Part shown: piece after piece, positions 1 to 5,668 of the stretch | Layout of the letters: each line of letters opens with the position of its first letter | How positions within the stretch are numbered: position 1 is the stretch's first letter | NCBI GenBank assembly: GCA_013696365.1 | Contig: JACCYS010000365.1 | Location: forward strand, 1 to 9,205 | Reading direction: 5' to 3' | Length of the DNA: 9,205 bases | From: Nocardioidaceae bacterium | GTDB lineage: Bacteria > Actinomycetota > Actinomycetes > Propionibacteriales > Nocardioidaceae | The notes under the pieces: generated by a model | Told to the model about the DNA's origin: nothing | What the model saw: the letters and a program-made list of their open reading frames with translations, nothing else | The model's database searches: none | Program-made: the position numbers and the translations under genes

Positions 1-55
1 GGCCGGGTGAGTTCATTCTCGGCTGCCTCCCCCGTTCCAGCCAGCAGACAGTGGG

Positions 56-61
56 GAAGGA
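56..61 (+). promoter_or_regulatory. Ribosome binding site deciding the reductase start
   Basis: GAAGGA lies four bases before the ATG at 66. The in-frame GTG at 51 has no purine-rich stretch before it, so this site favours ATG 66 and a protein five residues shorter than the longest open frame. Confidence 0.6.
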
Positions 62-65
62 AACC

Positions 66-1106
66 ATGGCGGATACACACGTGGTGAGGTTTGAGCCGGT
101 AGGTATCGAAATCGAGGTCGACGAGGACACGAACGTGTTGCGCGCCGCGGCCGAGCAGGGCATCACGCTCATGCACGGCTGTAAGGAAGGCCAGTGCTCG
201 TCGTGCAAGTCCTTCGTTCTGGACGGAGAGGACCCCGAGCTCGACAAGTACTCGACCTTCGCGCTGCCCGACTCCGAGAAGGACGAGGGCTACACGCTGC
301 TCTGCCGGGCGCACGTCTACGAGGACACGACCATCGAGCTCCTCAACTACGACGAGGAGATGATCCGCTCCGGGCATCCCATCCAGGAGGCGGTGGCCGA
401 GGTGGTGGCCAACGAGTCGGTCACCCACGACATGCGACACCTCGTCCTCAAGCTGGTCGAACCGCAAGACATCGAGTACTGGCCCGGTCAGTACGTGGAC
501 ATCGCGATCCCCGACACCGACGCGTCCCGGTCGTTCTCGATGGCCAACACGACGAGCAAGGAAAGTGGGCAGCTCGAGTTCGTCATCAAGATCTACCCCG
601 ACGGGAAGTTCTCGAACTTCCTGGACACGAAGGTCGAGGTAGGCGACCGGCTCGACCTCGTCGGACCGTTCGGCGTCTTCACCTTGCGGGAACGCGACTC
701 CGACATCGTCTTTGTCGGAGGCGGTGCCGGGATGGCGCCGATCCTGTGCCTGCTGCGGACGCTGGCCGCGAGCGGCAGCACGCGCAAGGTCACGTTCTAC
801 TACGGCGCCCGAACCAAGAGCGACCTGTGCTTCGAGGAGGAGCTGAACGGTCTGTCGGAGTCGCTGCCGAGCTTCCGGTACGTCCCGGCGCTCTCGGAGC
901 CCGCCGACGACGACGAGTGGGACGGGGAGGTCGGCATAATTACCGAAGTCGTGAAGGAGCAGGAAAGCGATCTCTCGGAAGCCGATGCCTACGTCTGCGG
1001 GCCGCCGCCGATGGTCGAGGCTGCCATCGTGGTGCTCAGCGGGCTGGCGGCATCCGACAAGCACATCTACTACGACAAGTTCACCACCACCGGTGAACCT
1101 GAATGA
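66..1106 (+). CDS. mimB: Binuclear iron monooxygenase reductase component (2Fe-2S / FAD / NAD(P)H)
   Basis: This 346-residue protein is the electron-transfer component of a soluble diiron monooxygenase. It takes electrons from NAD(P)H through FAD and a 2Fe-2S cluster to the hydroxylase, in the cytoplasm. Three domains are visible in order. A plant-type ferredoxin domain (about 1-95) has cluster ligands C39, C44, C47 and C80. An FAD domain (about 100-200) has RSFSMAN at 155-161, the RxYS-type flavin motif. A nucleotide domain has VGGGAGMAP at 217-225, CGPPPM at 311-316 and the terminal YDKF at 336-339. Length and order match MmoC/PrmB/MimB reductases. ATG 66 is chosen over GTG 51 because of its ribosome binding site. 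The small hydroxylase subunit follows after 33 bases, the order known from mimABCD and prmABCD; the related thm (tetrahydrofuran) operons share this order. The symbol rests on synteny and recalled similarity, and prmB is an equivalent name. Confidence 0.93.
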   Translation: MADTHVVRFEPVGIEIEVDEDTNVLRAAAEQGITLMHGCKEGQCSSCKSFVLDGEDPELDKYSTFALPDSEKDEGYTLLCRAHVYEDTTIELLNYDEEMIRSGHPIQEAVAEVVANESVTHDMRHLVLKLVEPQDIEYWPGQYVDIAIPDTDASRSFSMANTTSKESGQLEFVIKIYPDGKFSNFLDTKVEVGDRLDLVGPFGVFTLRERDSDIVFVGGGAGMAPILCLLRTLAASGSTRKVTFYYGARTKSDLCFEEELNGLSESLPSFRYVPALSEPADDDEWDGEVGIITEVVKEQESDLSEADAYVCGPPPMVEAAIVVLSGLAASDKHIYYDKFTTTGEPE

Positions 1107-1139
1107 CCGCACGACGAGCGAAAGCGAGGCGGACCTGAC

Positions 1140-2348
1140 ATGACCACCGAAGAGGCCACCGACAAGCAACCCACTCCCGAGGAGATCGTCGAAGAGCGCA
1201 GCGTACCCAAGCCGAGATTCACCGACGCCGAAGCCGGCGCGAAGGTGTTTCCGGATTCCACCGCGCGCAGTCACAACTACTTCACGCCGAAGAAGCGCAA
1301 GGCGTCACACTACGAGGACGTCACCGTCGAGGTGCAGCCCGACCCGAGGCACTACCTCAGCCAGGGTTGGCTGTACGGATTCTCCGACGGTCGCGGTGGC
1401 TATCCGTTGGAGTGGACCGCCTTGAAGGCGTGGGGTGTCGACCTGCCGGAGCCGGAGCGGTATCCGGGGTCCGGCGGCAAGGGCTACGACTGGCCGGCGC
1501 ACGGCTGGCACGAGTTCCGTGACCCGAACGAGGAGTGGGAACTCACGATCTACCGCTACAACGCCAACGTGGTGCGGCAGATGACCCAGAACGTCGAGGC
1601 CGCTCGCCAGGCCAAGGCTTTCGAGCAGTGGAACCCGAACTGGGTGCGTTTCGTCGAGCAGCACGTGGGCGCCTGGATGCACGTCGAGCACGGGCTTGGG
1701 CTCTACCTGTTCGCCAACGCCCAGCGCCGGGCCCCCACGAACATGCACAACAACGCGATCTCGGTGAACAGCATGCACAAGCTCCGGTTCGCCCAGGACC
1801 TGGCGCTGTACAACCTCACCCTGAGCGAGGAGATCGAAGGCTTCGACGGCGCTGCACACGTCGAGACCTGGAACGAGGATGCGGCCTGGCAGGGTGTCCG
1901 AAAGGTTGCCGAGCAGCTGACCGGGATCGACGACTGGTGCGAAGCGATCTTCGCAGCCAACATCGTGTTCGAGCCCCTCGTCGGCGAGCTGTTCCGGAGC
2001 AACCTGGTACAGCAGGCATCGCCCGGTAACGGCGACTTCGTCACGCCAACGGTGGTCGGCGCCGGCGAGCTCGACTACGCCACCCGGGACCTGCGCTACA
2101 CCAAGGCCATGTTCGACCTGTTGGTCAACGATAAGGAGTTCGCCGACCACAACACGGAGATCATCGACCAGTGGCTCTCCACGTGGGTCCCCCGGTGCAT
2201 TACCGCCGCCCGAGAGCTGCAGCCGCTGTGGTCGCAGCCAGATTCCAAGCCGCCGCGCTTCGAGGACGGGCTGGACCGTGCCAAGAGCCGCTTCAGCGGC
2301 CTATTGTCCGAGTTGAACCTGCAGGAGCCGAAGGAGCTGACCCAGTGA
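1140..2348 (+). CDS. mimC: Binuclear iron monooxygenase hydroxylase, small (beta) subunit
   Basis: This 402-residue protein is the beta subunit of the hydroxylase, a helical scaffold that pairs with the iron-binding alpha subunit (MimA/PrmA, not in this window). Family signatures seen are FRDP at 126-129, followed by the helix around YRYNANVVRQM, and KLRFAQDLALYNL starting at K214, followed shortly by EIEGFDG. Both are characteristic of the beta subunits of propane, phenol and toluene monooxygenases. Beta subunits do not carry the diiron site, and no paired ExxH iron motif is apparent. Residues 1 to about 45 form an acidic, Thr/Pro-rich extension, and I recall PrmC-type proteins being about 30 residues shorter. 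A GAGG at 1126-1129 lies ten bases before ATG 1140. The stop overlaps the next start (GTGA at 2345-2348). Substrate cannot be read from this subunit; propane, acetone or phenol is inferred from the cluster type. Confidence 0.92.
   Translation: MTTEEATDKQPTPEEIVEERSVPKPRFTDAEAGAKVFPDSTARSHNYFTPKKRKASHYEDVTVEVQPDPRHYLSQGWLYGFSDGRGGYPLEWTALKAWGVDLPEPERYPGSGGKGYDWPAHGWHEFRDPNEEWELTIYRYNANVVRQMTQNVEAARQAKAFEQWNPNWVRFVEQHVGAWMHVEHGLGLYLFANAQRRAPTNMHNNAISVNSMHKLRFAQDLALYNLTLSEEIEGFDGAAHVETWNEDAAWQGVRKVAEQLTGIDDWCEAIFAANIVFEPLVGELFRSNLVQQASPGNGDFVTPTVVGAGELDYATRDLRYTKAMFDLLVNDKEFADHNTEIIDQWLSTWVPRCITAARELQPLWSQPDSKPPRFEDGLDRAKSRFSGLLSELNLQEPKELTQ
2331..2336 (+). promoter_or_regulatory. Ribosome binding site for the coupling protein, inside mimC
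   Basis: AAGGAG lies within the last codons of the small-subunit gene, eight bases before GTG 2345. It supports that GTG as the start, although the frame stays open much further upstream. Confidence 0.7.
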
Positions 2349-2743
2349 GCGGCTACGAGTCGACAAAGCAGTCCTACGCGACGACCGAGAGCTCGTACAA
2401 GTCCGACAACACCTCGTCGAACAAGTGCGGTTTCACGCTGATGAACAACCAGGTCGGCGTCGTGGTGGCAGAGGTGATGGGCGCCAATGACGGTGTCCAG
2501 GTGACACACCTGCCATCGATGATCCGGGTGGACGCCGAGGACAAGTGTGAGGTCGTCTACGACGACATCTCCGAGGCGCTTGGCGAGCAGGAAGGCTTCT
2601 TCGACGCTGCCGAGTTCGAGGAGAACATGTCGACGCACTACGGCCGGATGGTCCACGAAGACGACCGGACGATCATGTTCGCCAACCCCGAGGACGCCGC
2701 CGAGTACATCGGCTTCGACCTCAAATCGCTGCAGAAGTCGTAG
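2345..2743 (+). CDS. mimD: Monooxygenase coupling/effector protein (MmoB/DmpM family)
   Basis: This 132-residue, cofactor-free regulatory protein binds the hydroxylase and tunes electron transfer, oxygen activation and substrate access at the diiron site. The core from about residue 28 (CGFTLMNNQVGVVVAEVM) onward has the family pattern. It includes the central segment with GVQVTHLPSMIRVDAEDKCEV and ends FDLKSLQKS. Residues 1-27 form a Ser/Thr/Tyr-rich, probably disordered tail. The start is GTG 2345, with AAGGAG eight bases upstream and a four-base GTGA overlap with the preceding stop, which indicates translational coupling. The frame continues upstream into mimC, but that part is only a reading shadow. 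A 66-base gap follows before the amidohydrolase. The family call is secure; the hydroxylase partner is inferred from the adjacent mimC. Confidence 0.9.
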   Translation: MSGYESTKQSYATTESSYKSDNTSSNKCGFTLMNNQVGVVVAEVMGANDGVQVTHLPSMIRVDAEDKCEVVYDDISEALGEQEGFFDAAEFEENMSTHYGRMVHEDDRTIMFANPEDAAEYIGFDLKSLQKS

Positions 2744-2798
2744 CAGCGAGCACGCCCGGTCACCCGGTCGAACCCGCAACTTCGAGCTGATCCCCAAC

Positions 2799-2805
2799 GA
2801 GGAGG
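2799..2805 (+). promoter_or_regulatory. Strong ribosome binding site for the amidohydrolase
   Basis: GAGGAGG sits four bases before GTG 2810. The nearby ATG at 2823 is out of frame and the next in-frame Met lies inside the HxH metal motif, so this site fixes GTG 2810 as the start. Confidence 0.7.
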
Positions 2806-2809
2806 ACAC

Positions 2810-3868
2810 GTGTACGAGAAGGATGGACAGAAGTACTTCGTCGTCGACAGCCACATGCACTACTGGGACGCGAGCCCGGAAAATTGGGTGGTCGGGCACG
2901 AGCAATACGCCAAGGGCTGGATCGAGTGCTTCCACGCCTATCAGAGTCTGGGGCCGCCGGAGACGCACTGGTCGATCGAGCACTTCCAGAAGGCTTCCGA
3001 GGACGACCTCATGAAGGACGTCTTCACCGACGGTTACGTCGACGTGGCCGTCTTCCAACCGACGTACCTGAAGGAGTGGTACACCGACGGGTTCAACACC
3101 ACCGAGCGCAACGGCGCCCTGGCCGAGAAACACCCCGGCAAGTTTGTCGTCAACACCCGGTGGGATCCGCGCGAGGGCGCCGCAGGGCTGGAGCAGCTCG
3201 AGGCGGACGTGGAGCGCTGGGGCTCGAAGGGCGTCAAGCTCTACACCGCGGAGTGGAAGGACGAGTCCCGCGGTTGGAAGCTCAGTGATCCGGAGGCCTA
3301 CCGCTACCTCGCCAAGAGCCAGGAGCTCGGGATCAAGAACATCCACGTCCACAAGGGCCCGACGATCTGGCCGCTGGACAAGGACGCGTTCGACGTCTCC
3401 GACGTTGACCACGCGGCGACCGACTTCCCCGAGCTCAACTTCATCGTCGAGCACGTGGGCCTGCCGCGCATCGAGGACTTCTGCTTCATGGCGACCCAGG
3501 AGCCCAACGTGTATGCCGGGCTGTCGGTCGTCACCGGCGCGCTCATGCACGCGCGGCCGAGGTTCTTCGCCAAGGTGATGGGCGAGCTGCTGTTCTGGGT
3601 CGGCGAGGACAAGATGACCTTCGGCAGCGACTACAGCATCTGGGAGCCCAAGTGGCAGGTCGAAGGCCTTGTCGACTGGAACTATCCCGGTGAGGAGTTC
3701 TCCGACTACCCCGAGGTGACAACCGACACCAAGAAGAAGATCCTCGGGCTGAACGCAGCCAGGCTGTACGACATCGAGGTGCCTGCCGAGCTCCAGATCG
3801 GTGCCGGCGCTCCGGCAGCCCAAGATGACGCGGCGCTGGTCGAGGACAGCGTCGGAGCGTCGGTGTGA
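2810..3868 (+). CDS. Amidohydrolase 2 family protein (ACMSD-like metal-dependent hydrolase/decarboxylase)
   Basis: This 352-residue predicted TIM-barrel metalloenzyme belongs to the amidohydrolase_2 family, which includes aminocarboxymuconate-semialdehyde decarboxylase (ACMSD) and resorcylate decarboxylases. The metal-ligand pattern is intact. An HxH motif lies at H15/H17 at the end of strand 1 (VVDSHMHYWD). A further His pair is at H179/H181 (HVHKGP), then H215 (EHVG), then D274 in FGSDYSIW. Residues from about 329 are an Ala/Pro/Asp-rich tail beyond the barrel. No signal peptide is seen, so it is probably cytoplasmic. GTG 2810 is the start, with a strong ribosome binding site. The stop overlaps the next start as GTGA at 3865-3868. 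I recall an amidohydrolase at this place in the M. smegmatis mim locus. Its substrate is unknown: no step of propane, 2-propanol or acetone metabolism clearly needs it, so decarboxylation, hydrolysis or an accessory role are all open. Confidence 0.88.
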   Translation: MYEKDGQKYFVVDSHMHYWDASPENWVVGHEQYAKGWIECFHAYQSLGPPETHWSIEHFQKASEDDLMKDVFTDGYVDVAVFQPTYLKEWYTDGFNTTERNGALAEKHPGKFVVNTRWDPREGAAGLEQLEADVERWGSKGVKLYTAEWKDESRGWKLSDPEAYRYLAKSQELGIKNIHVHKGPTIWPLDKDAFDVSDVDHAATDFPELNFIVEHVGLPRIEDFCFMATQEPNVYAGLSVVTGALMHARPRFFAKVMGELLFWVGEDKMTFGSDYSIWEPKWQVEGLVDWNYPGEEFSDYPEVTTDTKKKILGLNAARLYDIEVPAELQIGAGAPAAQDDAALVEDSVGASV

Positions 3869-4569
3869 CGGACGCCGCCCAGGTGCTCGCCGCCCTCGAT
3901 GCGGTGCGCGACCCCGAGCTCGACGAGCCAGTCACCTCGCTCGGGTTCGTGGCGTCGTCCACCGTGTCGGCGGACGGCGTCGCCAGCGTGCACCTGCGTT
4001 TGCCGACGTACTTCTGTGCGCCGAACTTCGCTTTCTTGATGGTCGCCGACGCCTACGACGCGGTGAGCAAGCTCGACGGCGTACGTCGCACCGAGGTCGT
4101 GTTGGACGACCACTTCGCCTCTGACGCGATCAACGAGGGGGTGGCGGCCAGGTCGGGCTTTGCGGAGTCCTTCGACGGCTATGCCGCCGGAGAGCTCGAC
4201 GAGCTGCGGGCCGACTTCGTCCGGAAGGCGGTGCTCGCCGGGACCGACCGGGTGTGCCGCCCGCTGCTGGCGGCGGGCAAGTCAGCCGAGGACCTGGCCG
4301 AGCTCACCCTCGGTGATGCACCACCGTCGCCGGACCGCGAACGACTGCGGTCGCGGCGGGCCGAGCTCGGGCTGCCGAGTGGCGACGATTCACCGCTGCT
4401 GGTGGACACGCGGTCGGGCGCCGCGGTCGGCGTCGACGCGCTTCCGCTGCATTTACGACGGGCCCGGCTGACCCGCGTCGGGGTCGAAGCCAATACGGGA
4501 GTCTGCCGCGGCCAGCTCAAGGCACGCTACGCAACCATCGGCCAAGGCCAACACGAGGAGGACATATGA
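3865..4569 (+). CDS. MIP18/DUF59 iron-sulfur assembly-like protein with long C-terminal extension
   Basis: This 234-residue protein has an N-terminal domain (about 1-95) that fits the MIP18/DUF59 family of SufT, PaaD and related Fe-S or metal-centre assembly factors. It shows DPELDEPVTSLGFV at 16-29, then PTYFCAP with C51 where the family has its conserved Cys after a Thr. A segment like the usual GV..V.V strand follows (DGVRRTEVVLDDHF). The remaining 140 residues are not part of the usual small domain, and I do not recognise them. They carry two more cysteines, C131 and C214. The start is GTG 3865, overlapping the upstream stop, with GGAG at 3854-3857 seven bases before it. The stop overlaps the alcohol dehydrogenase start as ATGA. 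A role in loading the diiron centre of the hydroxylase or the 2Fe-2S cluster of the reductase is inferred from context only. Confidence 0.8.
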   Translation: MTDAAQVLAALDAVRDPELDEPVTSLGFVASSTVSADGVASVHLRLPTYFCAPNFAFLMVADAYDAVSKLDGVRRTEVVLDDHFASDAINEGVAARSGFAESFDGYAAGELDELRADFVRKAVLAGTDRVCRPLLAAGKSAEDLAELTLGDAPPSPDRERLRSRRAELGLPSGDDSPLLVDTRSGAAVGVDALPLHLRRARLTRVGVEANTGVCRGQLKARYATIGQGQHEEDI

Positions 4570-5591
4570 GGGCTGTCCGGCTGCACGGATACCACCAGGA
4601 CCCGGTCGTCGAGGAGGTGCCTGAGCCGACGGTCAGCGGCCCGCTCGACGTGGTCGTCAAGATCGGCGGTGCCGGGGTCTGCCGCACCGACCTGCACATC
4701 ATCGAAGGCCAGTGGGATGCGGCCATGGGCCCGGCGCTGCCGTACACGATCGGCCATGAGAACGCCGGCTGGGTGCATGAGGTCGGCTCGGCGGTGACCA
4801 ATGTCGCGGTTGGCGACACGGTGATCCTGCACCCCACCCCCACCTGCGGTCTGTGCCGTGCCTGCCGAGCCGGACAGGACATGCACTGCAGCGAGAGCTC
4901 GTTCCCCGGGCTGAGCCACGACGGTGGGATGGCCGAGTATCTGCTGACTTCAGCCCGGGCTTGCATCAAGCTCGACTCGTCCACCAAACCCGAAGATGTC
5001 GCAGCGCTGGCCGATGCCGGCATCACGGCTTATCACGCGGTACGCAAGGCCGTGCCGCTGCTGTATCCGGGCACGATCTGTGTCGTCGTCGGAGCCGGCG
5101 GGCTCGGACACATCGGGGTCCAATGCCTCAGCGCGCTGACCGCCACCCGGATCGTGGTGGTGGACCGCAACCCCGACGCGCTCAAGCTCGCCGAACAGCT
5201 CGGTGCCGACGAGACCGTGGTCGCCGACGGGGCACACGTCGACGCGGTGAAGGACCTCACCGGCGGAGAGGGTGCAGACGTCGTCCTCGACTTCGTTGCG
5301 GAGCAGGGCGCCGAGAACGAGGGCTTCACGATGACCCGGCCTGCTGGTTCGTACTACGTCATCGGCTACGGCGGCGAGCTAAGGATCCCGACCCTTGACG
5401 TGATCTCCACCGAGCGCAACATCGTCGGCAACATCGTCGGCACCTACAACGAGCTGGCCGAGTTGATGGTCCTCGCCCAGGCGGGCAAAGTCACGCTGCA
5501 CACCAAGACCTATCCGTTGGACGCGGCGGTGGAGGCTCTACACGATCTCGACGCCGGCAACGTCCGTGGCCGGGCGATTCTTGTGCCTTAG
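4566..5591 (+). CDS. Zinc-dependent NAD(P) alcohol dehydrogenase (MDR family), probably secondary-alcohol type
   Basis: This 341-residue medium-chain dehydrogenase has all its domains. The catalytic zinc site has C39 (GVCRTDLH) and H64/E65 in GHENAGW. The third ligand appears to be D150 (LADAGITAYHA) instead of the usual Cys. The structural zinc lobe is complete, with C94, C97, C100 and C108. The Rossmann motif GAGGLG is at 176-181, and D200 at the end of the second strand suggests NAD preference. An Asp third ligand is what I recall for Rhodococcus ruber ADH-A, a secondary alcohol dehydrogenase. In this operon the likely reaction is 2-propanol to acetone, following subterminal propane oxidation; the substrate is inference. 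GAGGAGG at 4555-4561 precedes ATG 4566, and the start overlaps the previous stop as ATGA. It corresponds in position to the adh (prmE-like) gene of propane operons. Confidence 0.92.
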   Translation: MRAVRLHGYHQDPVVEEVPEPTVSGPLDVVVKIGGAGVCRTDLHIIEGQWDAAMGPALPYTIGHENAGWVHEVGSAVTNVAVGDTVILHPTPTCGLCRACRAGQDMHCSESSFPGLSHDGGMAEYLLTSARACIKLDSSTKPEDVAALADAGITAYHAVRKAVPLLYPGTICVVVGAGGLGHIGVQCLSALTATRIVVVDRNPDALKLAEQLGADETVVADGAHVDAVKDLTGGEGADVVLDFVAEQGAENEGFTMTRPAGSYYVIGYGGELRIPTLDVISTERNIVGNIVGTYNELAELMVLAQAGKVTLHTKTYPLDAAVEALHDLDAGNVRGRAILVP

Positions 5592-5668
5592 CTCCTCCGC
5601 CTGAAAGGGTCCGACCCGAGAACCCGTGAACGCCACGTTCCCCGAAAGCCCAGAAAGGCAATAAACCC

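Noticed and set aside
1..10. Possible last two codons and stop (GCC GGG TGA, positions 2-10) of the upstream large hydroxylase subunit gene
   Set aside because: Two codons are too little to identify a gene. The position fits the end of mimA/prmA, but nothing in the sequence proves it.
51..65. GTG 51 as start of the reductase
   Set aside because: It has no ribosome binding site, while ATG 66 has one at a workable distance and begins at the conserved N-terminus of the ferredoxin domain.
2755..2769. Direct repeat CCCGGTC, two copies one base apart, in the gap before the amidohydrolase
   Set aside because: It is too short and GC-rich to separate from chance, and is not palindromic as a typical operator would be.
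2096..3823. Long open frame on the minus strand (575 codons)
   Set aside because: It lies antisense to the coupling protein, amidohydrolase and the end of mimC, all well supported. Its composition is typical of the mirror frame of GC-rich genes, and no domain is recognisable.
5592..5668. Search for a CIRCE operator or separate promoter before groEL, and a small hairpin at 5628-5640
   Set aside because: No TTAGCACTC-N9-GAGTGCTAA element or convincing promoter boxes are present. The hairpin has only five pairs with a three-base loop and is likely chance.
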